Shown piece by piece: positions 22,003 to 33,613 of a stretch of 64,000 bases of DNA. Position numbers and translations under genes: made by a program. The stretch spans positions 1-64,000 of the forward strand of contig JADNRV010000057.1 in assembly GCA_015499995.1 (NCBI GenBank), written 5' to 3'. The notes beneath the pieces are model-generated. The model saw nothing but the letters and a program-made list of their open reading frames with translations, was not told the origin of the DNA and ran no database searches. The number at the start of each line of letters is the position of its first letter. Positions within the stretch are counted from its first letter, which is position 1. Source of the stretch: Flammula alnicola. Its lineage: Eukaryota > Basidiomycota > Agaricomycetes > Agaricales > Strophariaceae.

Positions 22003-23130
22003 GGTCTATCTTGGGTCTCATCGACTTGAGCAGGTCACAGCGTCTTCCTTTTCGTTTCAAATCCGAGGTCGAACGACTTGACGGAAAGTTGGGAAATGGG
22101 AGTCTGGGCTACATCAGACGGAGGAGAGCCATGATCCCGGGATTTGCTTTCCGTATCGACGATAGTCATCTGGAATGACGCCAAGTGTGTAAGCCATGAA
22201 GTGTCTTTCGCGTGATCGATCCAGTCGTCGAAATTCTGCAGGAAAGGAAGCGAGCGCGAAAATTCGGCAACCAATTTCTCGACTGAGGCAGGAGGATGTG
22301 GCGCAAGATTGGTGTCAAGGCCATGGTGGGTCCTACTGCCAACCGCAGCTGTCGCAGATTTGTGAACCGCCGGAGTCTAACCACAAAAATTTCAGCCTCA
22401 AATTTATGGAAAAAGTCGTTCTCGCCCATGCTCTCTACATCCAGGACCTCCAAAGAAGCAGCCAGGTCTGGATTTCTATGATAAACATATCGAACGCGCT
22501 GTTTTCTATAATCAGAAGATACTTGAGCTTCGGTGCTCCACCGGATGGTATGAAATTGAAGTCACAGCAACAGTCTAGCGTGAGAGATGAGATTCGGGAG
22601 AATAAGGTGGGCAGTTGAGTGGAGTTTTCGATAAATTGGCAGCACAGGCCCTCTAGGTGCACCGTTTGAATGTCCGTCCATTGGTGCCGAAGGACATCGA
22701 GAGCTACGAGGTTGGCCTCTCCATCGTGGCCTGAAAATATCGTAAGATGGTTCGGCGAAAGACCATCGAGCGCCTGGAACATCGCCTTCGAGGACGGACC
22801 CATTGGGCTGATCCGCACGGAATCAATTCTTTCAGAAGGGATCGCTTGCTTATCCTGGGCGAGGACGCGTCTAAGTACCATTTATGGGCATTTCATCGTC
22901 GGGACATTCTAAGTCACTGGAGAGTTGGGCGGTATGAAGAATGGTCGTGATCGATTGATTTCCTGACAGTAGAAGACATGTGTCTGCAAGAAGGCAGAGA
23001 ATTTTTCTGCTAGAACTGCTTGGTGAATTAACCAAGGCGCTGGCGAGGAATTCTGTCGATCAGGCCTACGTATCGTTAGATATCGGGAATAACTGGAGCA
23101 TTTTACTGAAAAAATGCACCGCACCATATT
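22003..23130 (-). pseudogene. Leucine-rich family, copy 3 (decayed)
   Basis: A degenerate copy on the minus strand. Recognisable pieces occur in order in different frames: the presequence region (IFSVKCSSYSRYL) near 23110, the middle (QAIPSERIDSVRISP to IENSAFDMFI) at 22850-22490, the leucine-rich part (EVLDVESMGEN, NLRQLRLAVG) at 22450-22330, and the tail (SRSLPFLQNFDDWIDHAKDTSW to FETKRKTL) at 22265-22035. Compared with the intact copies, part of the N-terminal body between 22910 and 22880 is missing, about ten bases are lost near 22485, and two bases near 22034, after which the frame stops early. These are larger and more varied lesions than the one-base shifts elsewhere in the window, so this copy is probably dead. 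Confidence 0.8.
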
Positions 23131-23449
23131 CTTCGACTTCGTGTGCTACTAGAGGCCGATTTGATTGACGTCTGTCGCATCCGCTGTAGGACCCAGTACA
23201 GATGTAGACTTTGAACAGAATCGAACACATTACGCTCGGAGATCCCAAAATTTGCAGACGCCTTTCAAACTGCAATGTCTTGACTTCAAAAGCTCTCAGC
23301 CTTCTGTAGTTTTGGTCAACTTGTCAGTGTCACATGTCACACGGACAGGAGAAATTTCCTAACAGGCAATCGTGGCTGTGATTCGTCACGCGCCTCGGCA
23401 CTGTCAACGACGACGAGCGCAGCAGGGCTTGTCCCAAACCACCACCACC
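23131..23449. other. Shared upstream flank of copy 3 and promoter of VPS10
   Basis: Read on the minus strand, about 23165-23300 resembles the region upstream of leucine-rich copy 4 (about 30215-30345, plus strand), including tcaaagtctacatctgtac. This shows the duplication unit includes 5' flank. The VPS10 start lies just beyond, on the plus strand. Confidence 0.5.
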
Positions 23450-26400
23450 ATGACACGACGACGAAAGGGCGTTGCAGCATTATGCACGGCCTTGATATCA
23501 TTATTTTCTGCGCTCCTCGTAGCAGGCCAGTCTCAGCCAGAGCACGCCGTCAGCTCCTTCAACTATCTCCCAGCGCGCCTGTTCTTCTTCGATGATACCG
23601 AGGTCAGAGTTTTCCCCGTTATTGATGCAGAGTTCTCATGATATGATGTAGTCTGCTATATTCCATGATTCCATGGACGGAAACCTCTATGTGTCTCTCA
23701 ATGAGGGCAAAACCTGGAACCTCGCCGATGGCATACCGAGCGGAAAGGTAATGATGGTTTTCGACCATCCTGTGAATAACCGATATGTGAGTACAGCGTT
23801 CTTTGGTAACATTCAAATCTTATAATGTCTTGTAGGCATTTGCTCTTACGGATGGCACTACTCACTACCGAACCGAAGACCGAGGCAAAACGTGGCGACC
23901 TTTCGAGGTCCCACTACCACCAGCTCTCGTGCCACGTCCTCTATCTTTCCACTCTGACCCAAAAAACTATGGTTACATTCTCTACCAAGGCACAAGCTGC
24001 GACCATCGCGGCTGGGGTTCGGTCTGCCACGACGAAGTAAGCTACTTTTGACTCGGAGAAATCCCAAGCTAAACGCGTGCCTTGTAGACATTCTACACCA
24101 AGGAAGCATTCTCCGACGATGTGAAGCCCCTTCTAAAAGAGACTTCCCGATGTCAATTCGCCCATAGCTCGAAAGATTTCAAACACGAGGCTCATACAGA
24201 CCTCATCTACTGCGTTGCGTATGATACAAGCAGCTCCAACGGCGCACACGACTTGTCCTCCAGGCGCCTCTTTTCCAGCACCGATTTCTTCACCAACGAT
24301 AAAAAGACGGAAGATCTTGGGATAGGCAAGAACGCCAGGGGTGTCGTTGCGTTTGCCATCGTCTCCAAGTATGCCGTCGTCGCGCTCAAGGACATGTCGA
24401 AGAGCAACGGCGAGATGTTGTTGTACGTGACAGTCGACACCAAGACATGGGCCAAAGCGCACTTCCCGCATGCATCGTCAGCCCAACTGCGCGAAAATGC
24501 CTACACAATGCTGGAGTCGACCCAGCATTCGCTCGCTGTGGATGTATTGCTGCAGGACAAGAGCAGCATCGGGACCTTGTTTGTCAGCAACTCGAACGGG
24601 ACGTTCTTTGTGCAGAGCTTGAAGGATACGAACAGGAATGACCTCGGCTATGTGGATTATGAACGTGTGTATGGCGTGGAGGGCATCGGGTTGGCGAATG
24701 TCGTGGCGAATGCTCAGGAGGTCGAGGGGCGAGGGGCCGACAAACGCCTCAAGACTTTCATCACCTTTGATGATGGAAGTTCATGGTCGACGTTGACTCC
24801 GCCTTCCGAGGACGTTGAAGGGCAGAAGATCTCCTGCGATCCATCAGACCCCGAACAATGTTCGCTGCACCTGCATTCCGTTACTACACCACACAATTTT
24901 GGCCGCATCTTCTCTTCCCCTGCCCCCGGCTTCGTCATGGGCGTGGGCAGCGTTGGCGAATACTTGCGGAACTACCAGGAGAGCGACACTTTCTTGAGCA
25001 CGGATGCTGGTTTGACATGGCGAATGATCAGCAAGGGCGCACACAAGTACGAATTCGGTGATTTGGGCAGTATTTTGGTGGCTGTCGACGACGAGGAAGT
25101 GACCGAGTCTGTCAAATATTCGTTGGACTTAGGCAAGACTTGGTGCGTTTCATACTTTCCATCCCTTTTCAGTAATTTTAACATGGCATATTTTGCAGGA
25201 ATACATACAATTTCGGGGTCAAGCTCCGGGCGCAAGGCTTAGTGACTTTGCCCGACTCGACATCCCAAAAGTTCTTATTACTTGGACAAGTGGCCAAACA
25301 TGACCAGACGAAAGACGTCGGCAAAGTCGTGGTCGTGTACTTGGACTTTGTCAAGACACGTGGCAGAAAATGTAACGATGCTGATTACGAGAAGTGGTAC
25401 GCAAGACCTCGCAACTCTGAATGTTTGATGGGACACAAGGTACACAGATATTCTTTTGAATGACGTTTGAGCTGCTGTCTGAAAAGTTTCTTCTAGCAAT
25501 GGTATAAACGGAGAAAACCAGAAGCGAATTGTTATGTTGGCGAGAAGTATAAAGATCCTGTGGTCCATGAGGATACTTGCGAGTGTACCGATGCAGACTA
25601 TGAATGGTGCGTCAATTCTTTCTCGAACATCTCCTTTCTGGCATTGAACTTTGCTTTTCCCATTTCAGTGACTTCAACTTCGTGCGAGTCGGAGACAAGT
25701 GTGAACTCGTCGGGCTCGAACCTGTGCCTACCGGTGTATGTACTGCGGGCAATCCAGACCAGACCTATAAAGGTTCTTCGGGCTACAGGAAGATTTCAGG
25801 AGACACTTGCGTGGGTGGGATAGAGAAAGATGAGCAGGTGGACCGGAAATGCTCTCAGGGTGCGTTTTATTCTGCCCGTTTTCCGGCCCCAGTCTGACGG
25901 AGCCGAAATACATAGCCCAACCACCTCAAGGAGAAATTGCTCACACTAAGGTTGGAACTTCTTAGATATCCAGAATTTCGGAAAGCTAAACTTGATATTT
26001 ACCAGTCCGACTTCCCGAGTCAAATCATACAGTATGCATACTTCAAGGCCTCTCAGGTAAACCTCTTCATATCGCGACATAAGAAATATTTTAAATTGTA
26101 TCTTGCAGACCATCCTTGTTCGCTTGAATGACCACAGCATCTGGCAATCGAGTAACGAAGGTTATTCATGGCACCAACCTGTCCCTGACAAAAAATTCCT
26201 CGCCTTCTATCACCACAAATATTCCGATGACCGTGCATACCTCATATCCAATACCGAAGAGTTTTACTATACCACCGATACTGGACGAACGTGGAACATT
26301 GGTAAAGCCCCTACCCCGCCGAATGGCTTCGGCGCGCAGGTCATTCGGTTCCATCCTAATTCCGATTACGTTATCTGGGTTGGGAACAAGGACTGTTCGG

Positions 26401-28759
26401 GCGGTGGGACAACTTGCCGGGCTGAGGCGCAGTACTCGCGGGACAACGGGCGGAAATGGACTTTTATTGACGATTATGTGCGGAACTGTGCATTCGCGAA
26501 GGACTCGCATATCGATGCGGATCCTAGCGAAATTGTGTGCGAGTCTTATAGAGACAAGACGGGGTCGCAGAGACATTTGGCGAACAACCCGTTGGAGCTC
26601 GTCGTTGGCTCCAATTTCTATTCGCGCAAGACCAAGCTGTTTGACGCTGTTGTCGGGTTCGCCAAGTTCTCAGAATTCTTCGTCGTCGCTGAGGTGCGCT
26701 TGTTTCCGTTTCAACCTTCTTGCTAAACGATTAACCCTTGACTGTGCGCAGATGATTCAAGAGAAGAGATCGCTGGAGCTTCAAGTATCGTTGGATGGAA
26801 AACATTTTGCTTTGGGAAGGTTCCCTCCTTCAATGCATCCTGAGACTCATGTACGTCCTTCTGCGCCTTCATTCTACTCCTCCTAACCCATTTGTAGGCG
26901 TATACGATTCTTGAATCAAGCACAAAAGCACTCTTTCTCCATATGACTATGTCTGAGAAGCCTGCGCCTTACTGGGGTACCATCCTCAAGTCCAACTCAA
27001 ACGGGACCTACTTCGGCATATCTATTGAAAACGTCAACAGAGACGATCGTGGATACGTTGACTTTGAGAAGATGATTGGATTGGATGGCATTGCCCTTAT
27101 CAATGTCGTTGCGAACCCGGAGGATGCAACAATTTCTGGCAGGAAGCTCTTGCAAAGTAGGATCACTCATAACGATGGTAAGCGGTCAAAACATATCCTT
27201 ATCCCGTCGATCAAGCTAATTTATGGGCTACAGGTGGTACATGGACGCCCCTTCCTCCCCCTAAGCTGGATTCGCATGGTCAAGAATATCAGTGTAAAGG
27301 AACTGTATGTTTTTTCTTTCTGTTTCATGTTGAACTTTTTATCTCAATTCTTAAATTTAGAAATGTCAATTGCATATCCATGGTTACACCGAGCGAAGAG
27401 ATCCACGAGCATCCTATAGCAGCCCATCGGTGCCGGGTTTGCTCATGGCCGTCGGAAACGTTGGAGAGACCCTTGCTCCCTACACGGAGAGCGACACCTT
27501 CCTTAGTCGCGATGCTGGCTTTACGTGGCAAGAGGTGCACAAGGACGCACATATGTGGGAGTTTGGAGATTCTGGATCTGTTTTGGTCATGGCGAACGAC
27601 GAAGAACCGACGGATTTCATTCTTTTCAGCACCAACGAAGGCCTGGACTGGAAAGAGTATAAGTTCAGCAACGAAAAGGTTAGAGTGCAAGCCATCGTCA
27701 CGGTTCCTTCGGATACTAGTCGGCGATTCCTCCTGTTGGGTAATACCATGAGGGCGGGTGGATCCGTTGCCTTCCACATTGACTTCACCGCGTTGACGGC
27801 GAGAAAATGTGAGTATCTTATTTGGACATGGGCGAACTGTCTTACTTAACTATGATCCAGGTCTCGTGAATATTGAAGATCCTGGACATGATGACTTCGA
27901 ACTTTGGAGTCCGAGCGAGTCTCGTCCGGAACAGTGTCTCTTTGGACGACAGGTGCACATTTATTCCATTCCTTGATATCGTATGGTATCCTTATGTTCA
28001 ATTGTAGACCAAGTATCATCGACGAGTCCGCAATGCAGACTGTGTGGTCGGTGAGCAACCTAGGGCTGCAGATATCCTCGTCGAAAACTGCCCTTGCGCA
28101 AAAGCTGACTTCGAATGGTGAGTTTCAGTTTTGCCGACGCTTTCGATACTCGAATCGTGACCAATATCACTCTTTAGTGAATTCAACTACGTAAAAAATG
28201 CCAACGATGAATGTGTTTTGGTCCCTGGCACAACCCCTTTGCCCGACGACGATTCATGCCAGAACGGGGAGTCGGTGTGGTATGAGCGGACGCCGTACCG
28301 TGTGATACCCTACTCCAGCTGCGTCGAAGGTTACAGGCCAGATCACGGTCCAGAGCACGTATGCCCTGGCTTTGGATCGAAGAGCGGCTGGTTCTGGACC
28401 TTCATGATATTAATTCCATTCGCATTCACGGCGCTCGTGGCGTACTACTATTACCGCCGCAGTGGTTTGGCGAGAGGGTGAGCATTGCAGGTTTCACATC
28501 CACCAGCAAACTTCTACTGACCCACTTTTGTAGCACCATTCGATTACCTGGCGATACAAGACCTGCCTATGGCGGAGAGACTGGCGTCATGGCAACCTTG
28601 GCCTCAGTGCCTTGGTTCATTATTGGCGTTGGAGGCATCGCATATGAATGGGTCGTATCTCGCGCTGACACGTACCTCTTCCGTTCACGGAGAGGGTATA
28701 GAAACGTACCTATAGATGAGGATGCTCAGATTCTTCGTTTCGAAGATGAAGAGCACTAA
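23450..28759 (+). CDS. VPS10: VPS10/sortilin-type vacuolar protein sorting receptor
   Basis: Eighteen exons can be joined in frame, all with GT-AG introns; boundaries include 23450-23602, 23652-23786, 23836-24036, 24088-25142, 25199-25439, 26109-26693, 27361-27808, 28178-28477 and 28534-28759. The product is 1460 residues, full length for fungal Vps10 (yeast about 1580). After a signal peptide ([20 protein letters not shown]) come two VPS10 propellers with repeated Asp-box motifs ([48 protein letters not shown]), each followed by a cysteine-rich 10CC module ([23 protein letters not shown]). A transmembrane helix ([21 protein letters not shown]) precedes a second hydrophobic stretch and a tail with a YRNV sorting-type motif. 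It sorts soluble vacuolar hydrolases between Golgi and endosome (known for the family). It sits between the two arms of the leucine-rich family. Confidence 0.95.
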
Positions 28760-29249
28760 GAGTATTATACATAGTTTCGAGTATGAAATTAGGACAGCCT
28801 ACCTACTTACCCTACCGTATGATCGAGGTTCGCTTTCTCTCGTTGGTCTTTGTTACCGACGCATATGCCCCCGCTGTATTTATTAATGTTACTACGATAG
28901 TTGGAGCCTTTTTTCTGTATAATTAAATATGGCGTTACTGTCATGCGAGAGAGGGATTGAATTTGAACTGGGGTGAATGCTGTTTGTGAAGTTCCGGTGT
29001 TGTGTTGATAGTGTGCATGTGTCTAGAATGGGTTATATGAGGTTATATGAGACGAAAGTGAAATGCTTGGGATGTATGTAGGTAAACTGAAAGCAATAGA
29101 CAGCGGGAAAACGTAATGGATAGAAATGGCGAGCTGCTTCCATAGCTTGAGTTTTGTGATGAGTACTTGCGCGTTGAATGAGGGCAATATCATAAATGAA
29201 CAGCATAGCTGCGGCTGCTGCATGTCGATCGAGGCGTAACTGGATCATC
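28760..29249. other. 3' region of VPS10; possible last exon of the neighbouring gene
   Basis: Mostly 3' sequence of VPS10. On the minus strand 29311-29033 holds an open frame continuing the membrane-protein gene if a 37-nt intron is spliced (see that entry). Confidence 0.4.
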
Positions 29250-29786
29250 CTACGAAGGTATCTCCTTCGTCGGACTTGTTGAGTCCTCCATCTGCTCATA
29301 AGTGTGATCAGCTTTTATGAAAGACCAGACGAGCTCAGGGTGACTCACACTGTAAATATAAAATGCGAGCAGGATTACCGCGATTACAATAGATAGAGCC
29401 GACGATCCTGTCATGGCGAACAGGAGTGGAAGTATTCCATATGGCAGGTACGTTGAGAACGAGGAATCGCGAGATGTCCGACCTCGTGCATGGTGCGAGG
29501 AGACACCTTTCGTAACCTTGTCGGTTTTGATCTTCTTCGATCCTGAGGACGGTCGAGAATGCGAGCGACTCTCGTGTGTTCGATGTTTCGACGATGACGT
29601 GCGATGGCTAGCACGGGGTCGAGGGTCGACGTGCGGAGATTCCTGCTCCTTGGCTGGGGCGTGTTTAGCTGCTGCTGGGGATGTCTCCTGAAGCTCTCTG
29701 CCTGTCTCCTGGACCCAGCGCTCGACGCGTCGTTGTGACGCAAGGTAATAATGATAGTACGCTGTCGGGCTCTGCTCTGTGGGCAT
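29250..29786 (-). CDS. Small basic membrane protein of unknown function
   Basis: Minus strand from the ATG at 29786, 178 residues unspliced. It starts MPTEQSPTAYYHYYLASQRRVERWVQE, continues with a Ser/His/Arg/Lys-rich, probably disordered part, then two adjacent hydrophobic stretches (TYLPYGILPLLFAMTG and ALSIVIAVILLAFYIYS). Right after the last helix lies a donor-like GTGAGT (29348) and, 37 nt on, an AAAAG acceptor (29312). Splicing there would replace the short end by a basic amphipathic tail (LITLMSRWRTQQVRRRRYLRRM) that stays open to 29033. The tail looks more protein-like than the unspliced end, but 37 nt is very short for an intron. No function is recognised. It could be a mitochondrial or ER membrane protein. 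Confidence 0.6.
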   Translation of the reverse strand: MPTEQSPTAYYHYYLASQRRVERWVQETGRELQETSPAAAKHAPAKEQESPHVDPRPRASHRTSSSKHRTHESRSHSRPSSGSKKIKTDKVTKGVSSHHARGRTSRDSSFSTYLPYGILPLLFAMTGSSALSIVIAVILLAFYIYSVSHPELVWSFIKADHTYEQMEDSTSPTKEIPS

Positions 29787-30504
29787 AAATAAAGCACTGA
29801 CGGGAGATTTGGAGCAGACAGAGGATAAGGTGGGGGAATGTAAGGGCACACCACCACGTGTGGGGGTACCAGTCAGTTTTTTGTCGGCAAAAGCCTCGTG
29901 GTGTATTTATTCGCTGACCTTCAGGGTCAGGAGGTCTGATCAGAATCACGTTAGTGATTACCTATGGAATTCGAGCCCAAATCCAAAAGATATATACAAT
30001 ACTGAGCTTCAGTCCACGAAAATAATGAATCGCTTGATGGAGCACGCGAGCACGCCTTGCGCGAAGTGAAAAAAGAGAAATTATTGCAGAAAGAGTGCAA
30101 GAGCTCTCAGCGCAGGAATAGTCGGATATATCAATAATCACATGATCGATCCGATGATACTACGCGCGTCTGCGCAAAAATGTCTCTTCACTGCTGGTAC
30201 ATTCAATCCTCCAAGTCAAGACACAGGAGCCAGTTCGAAAGACGTCGCCAAATTTTAGGGTCTACTCAAAGTCTACATCTGTACGGTCTTACAAGCGGGA
30301 GCCCAATCAAATCGACCGTTACTAGCGGACGAGTTCGACGAACCTTGTGCAGTAGACATTTAACCTCATTCAACTCATTGAACTAGTACCGCGACTTATC
30401 TATTCTCAAAGCAGCCAAATCCACCATATTCGTTGCGAGCGCTTCTTCAATCTGCCTAACAGTTCAACCTGAAATATTCTTCACCATCTCGCAGCCCCAG
30501 CCCC
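29787..30504. other. Intergenic with promoter of leucine-rich copy 4
   Basis: No gene. Around 30215-30345 the sequence matches the inverted 5' flank of copy 3. Just before the start at 30505 the presequence region of the family is recognisable as DNA but contains an in-frame TAA. Confidence 0.45.
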
Positions 30505-31593
30505 ATGTCTTCAGGAACCCAGTCGATTACGACAGTTCTTTACCCCGGCCAACTATCCAACGACTTGGGGCCTCATAGCCCACCTATAAACGGCAGGCGC
30601 GTTCTCTCGATCGAGCTGGAACCCAGGGCACAAGCCAACTTCGATTATCCCCCACATCAAGACTTGGAAACCAGGGTCTTGGCTATCGAGCAAAAGATTA
30701 TTGAAAACATCAAGGAGATCGTCGCTGAAGATATTCGAGCGGTCCCTTCTGAAAGAATAGATTCCGTGGTGTTCGGCCCAACACGCCTTTTTCAGCCCCG
30801 CAAGGAGATCTGCCAGGCGCTTGTTGGTCTTTTGCCAAACCATCTTACGATATACGCAGGCTGGGAAGAGACCGCCAATGTCAGAGATTTCGATGTCCTT
30901 CAGCACCAATGGACGGACCTTCAATCCCTGTACCTCCAGGATATATGTGATGATGTCGAATTGCCCGCCCTATTCTCCCAGATCTCATCTCTCACGCTAA
31001 ACTGTTGCTGTGGCCTCGAATTCATACCACCCGGTGGAGCGACCAGACTCAAGCACCTCCGGATCAGAGAAAATGATGCCTTCCGTATGTTTAGGATGGC
31101 TTTTGATGGAAATCCAGACCTCGCCACTTCTTTGGAGGTCCTTGATGTGGAGAGCATGAACGGACACGACCGCCTAAGTGCATCTGAGCTTGAGGATAGC
31201 CTCAAGCGGTGCATGAAGTTACGAGAACTACGGCTGGCAGTAGGATACCACAATGGCCTGGACGCAACTCTCGCTTCGTGTATTCCCTCCTCTGTCGAGA
31301 AATTGGACCTAAAATTCTCGCGTTCACTTCCTTTCCTACAGAGTTTTGACGATAGGATCGATCGCGCGAAGGATTCTTCGTGGCTTCCACTCTTGGCGTC
31401 ATTCCAAATGTCTATTGATGCAAAAAGCAAGGTTGCCGAATCGTCGGAGTATTGCCCCTTTTCATCCGACGTATCAAAGGAGCCCACCTTCCAACTTTCC
31501 GTTGAGTCGTTTGACCTCGCATTCGAAACGAAAAGGAAGGCATTGTACGACGTGCTCAGGTATACTAGACCTCAGATAGAGCTGATATCTTAG
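30505..31593 (+). CDS. Leucine-rich family protein, copy 4 (no presequence)
   Basis: Single exon of 362 residues starting MSSGTQSITTVLYPGQLSNDL, aligned with the internal Met of the other copies. The DNA just upstream is homologous to their presequence but has an in-frame TAA and so cannot extend the protein. The body has the same leucine-rich blocks (ISSLTLNCCCGLEFIPPGG, LEVLDVESMNG, LRELRLAVGYHNG) and tail (SFDLAFETKRKALYDVL). If the presequence of the other copies is a mitochondrial signal, this product would stay in the cytosol. It also shows that the body alone can be an open gene. Function unknown. Confidence 0.8.
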   Translation: MSSGTQSITTVLYPGQLSNDLGPHSPPINGRRVLSIELEPRAQANFDYPPHQDLETRVLAIEQKIIENIKEIVAEDIRAVPSERIDSVVFGPTRLFQPRKEICQALVGLLPNHLTIYAGWEETANVRDFDVLQHQWTDLQSLYLQDICDDVELPALFSQISSLTLNCCCGLEFIPPGGATRLKHLRIRENDAFRMFRMAFDGNPDLATSLEVLDVESMNGHDRLSASELEDSLKRCMKLRELRLAVGYHNGLDATLASCIPSSVEKLDLKFSRSLPFLQSFDDRIDRAKDSSWLPLLASFQMSIDAKSKVAESSEYCPFSSDVSKEPTFQLSVESFDLAFETKRKALYDVLRYTRPQIELIS

Positions 31594-31923
31594 AGGCCAC
31601 TGCGACCAAACTGCGACGATTACAATAATCCTTAGCCCTTCCGCCCAACTTCCGCCACTCACTTTCTTTCGCACCTTCAGCCTACTAACCCTCCTCTCCT
31701 ACTAACGAATTATTCTACATTTTACTACTTCTCTGGTACTACTTCTCTGGCAGTTGGCTAAGGTGCTATATGAGCACTGAATTCACTTCCCTGAGCGTTG
31801 GTTGCGCATAATTGGCAAGAGCATTAGATGCTTTGTCATCGTCTTCTCCGAGTCATCCTTGCATCAACCTTGGATAACTTCTTAGCACCAAATCGGCGGG
31901 TGCATATGATATTTACGAACTCG

Positions 31924-33171
31924 ATGAACGTTGCGCGACGGTGCACTTTTTCTCCACTGAAATGTGCCAGGCCCTCTACGAGTCTAATCCATCCAATTCC
32001 CTGTCGACCCAACACAGAAGACTTCAAGCGGATACAAACTTTACCGTCTCGCAGATGCATGTCTTCCGACTCAAGAAATCAATCAGCCACGACAATCCTT
32101 TGTACTGCCCAACTATCCAATGACTTATGGCCTCATGTCCTACACATAAATGGCAGGCGCATTCTCTCGATCGAGCTGGAACCCAGGCCCTCTGAACTTC
32201 AAGGTATTTTCGTTTATCCCTCCCAGGAAGATACCGGCTTGTCTCCCGAGCAAAAAATCATCGAAAAAATCAAGCAGATCGTCGCTGAAGATATTCAAGC
32301 GATCCCTTCTGAAAGAATAGATTCCGTGGTGATCGGCTCAACATCGGGGACGTCCCCCACCGAAGAGATGTGCCAGGCGCTCGGTGGTCTTTCGCCGAAC
32401 CATCTTACAATATCCTCAGACCGACTTGAAGAGGCCAATTTCGCAAACCTGAAAGTCCTTCAACACCAATGGACAGACCTGCAAACCCTGCACCTCATGT
32501 ATCTATGCCAATATATCGAGGACTCCAACGAACTGCCCACCATATTTTCCCAAATCTCATCTCTCACGTTGTCCTTCTGCTGCAGCTTCAATTTCATACC
32601 ACCCGGCGGAACGACCAGACTCAAGCATCTCCGAACCCAAGAAAACGGTGCATTCGATATGTTTATGACGGCTTTCGATGAAAATCCAGCCCTCGCTGAG
32701 ACTTTGGAGGTTTTGGACGTGGAAAGTACGAATGGATGCGACTTTACACAATTTGGCTTCGAAGAGCTTCAGGATAGACTCGAGCGGTGCACAAATCTGC
32801 GAGAGCTGCGGTTGGTAGTAGGACACCACCACGGCTTGGACGCAATTCTCGCCTCATATATTCCCTCCTCGGTCGAGAAATTGTCCGTCAAATGTTCGCG
32901 CTCGCTTCCTTTCCTGCACAATTTCGACAACTGGATCGATCATGCGAAGGACGCTTCATGGCTTCCACGCCTGGAATCATTCCAAATGTCCATTGATGCA
33001 AAAGGGGAGATCGCCGAATCGCAGAAGTATTACGATTTCGCGCCCAGTGTATCCAAAACTCCCCTCCCCAAGCTTTCCGTCGAGGAGTTTGACCTTGCAT
33101 TCGAAGCGAAAAGGAAGGCATTGTATGACATGCTCAGGTCGACGAGACCCAACATGGAGCTGATATCCTGA
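31924..33171 (+). CDS. Leucine-rich family protein, copy 5
   Basis: Single exon, 415 residues from the ATG at 31924 (MNVARRCTFSPLKCARP), chosen because it matches copies 2 and 6. The frame is open upstream to an ATG at 31828, which would add 32 residues. The basic N-terminus leads to LPSRRCMSSDSRNQ, then the leucine-rich body (ISSLTLSFCCSFNFIPPGG, LEVLDVESTNGCDF, LRELRLVVGHHHG) and the tail LAFEAKRKALYDMLRSTRPNMELIS. It lies 235-330 bp downstream of copy 4 on the same strand. It is intact and presumably functional; the role is unknown. Confidence 0.8.
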   Translation: MNVARRCTFSPLKCARPSTSLIHPIPCRPNTEDFKRIQTLPSRRCMSSDSRNQSATTILCTAQLSNDLWPHVLHINGRRILSIELEPRPSELQGIFVYPSQEDTGLSPEQKIIEKIKQIVAEDIQAIPSERIDSVVIGSTSGTSPTEEMCQALGGLSPNHLTISSDRLEEANFANLKVLQHQWTDLQTLHLMYLCQYIEDSNELPTIFSQISSLTLSFCCSFNFIPPGGTTRLKHLRTQENGAFDMFMTAFDENPALAETLEVLDVESTNGCDFTQFGFEELQDRLERCTNLRELRLVVGHHHGLDAILASYIPSSVEKLSVKCSRSLPFLHNFDNWIDHAKDASWLPRLESFQMSIDAKGEIAESQKYYDFAPSVSKTPLPKLSVEEFDLAFEAKRKALYDMLRSTRPNMELIS

Positions 33172-33613
33172 AAGCCGCACGATTACACTCATCCTCGAAA
33201 TTATTTCGCCGCCCTTCCCTATTCAATATTCACCACTCATATTTCTTTCATTTCCTCAATTCCTGCTCTCCTTGTTATAACGAATTACCCCACGCGTTGT
33301 AGTCGTCAGTCATCTAAAGTCATTGAAATAGCTGCTGTACCCTAACCCATAACCACTTCTCAGTCTATCCGCCTGAAAACCCCCTACTTATTCTTATTTA
33401 TGAAATGTATTTTGCGTTCAGCGCATACGTGTAGTAGACTCTAATCTGTCCTTGTAAATTCGAGTGAATCTGTCAAGAATCTGTATCTCTGGCATCATAC
33501 ATGTTGGTCGGAGTTCCAACCTTAGAGCATTGCCCTTCTCGTTCAAGTTGGTCAAATCTTTCAAGTAATCACCAGCACAAACGACGTCCCCGAGTGCACA
33601 GATCTCTCTACCA
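33172..33613. other. Intergenic, no gene seen
   Basis: Pyrimidine-rich sequence between leucine-rich copy 5 and F-box copy 3. Confidence 0.4.

Noticed and set aside
22035..22881. Copy 3 counted among the genes broken only by homopolymer shifts.
   Set aside because: It has multi-base deletions and a missing internal segment, so it is a true relic and was kept apart from the one-base pattern.
23652..23786. GTAATG at 23748 considered as a VPS10 splice donor.
   Set aside because: Reading through gives [12 protein letters not shown], which continues the propeller sequence; the true donor is GTGAGT at 23787.
24121..25242. The long frame taken as a complete gene of 373 codons.
   Set aside because: It is exon 4 of VPS10 extended into its flanking intron; the exon runs 24088-25142.
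31941..32123. A second open frame beside the presequence of the leucine-rich family, also open in copies 1, 2 and 6 (ending in a His-Asp-Asn-Pro-Leu-Tyr pattern).
   Set aside because: It overlaps the conserved start of the main frame, so its conservation follows from the DNA similarity of recent duplicates; it has no start or end shared by all copies.
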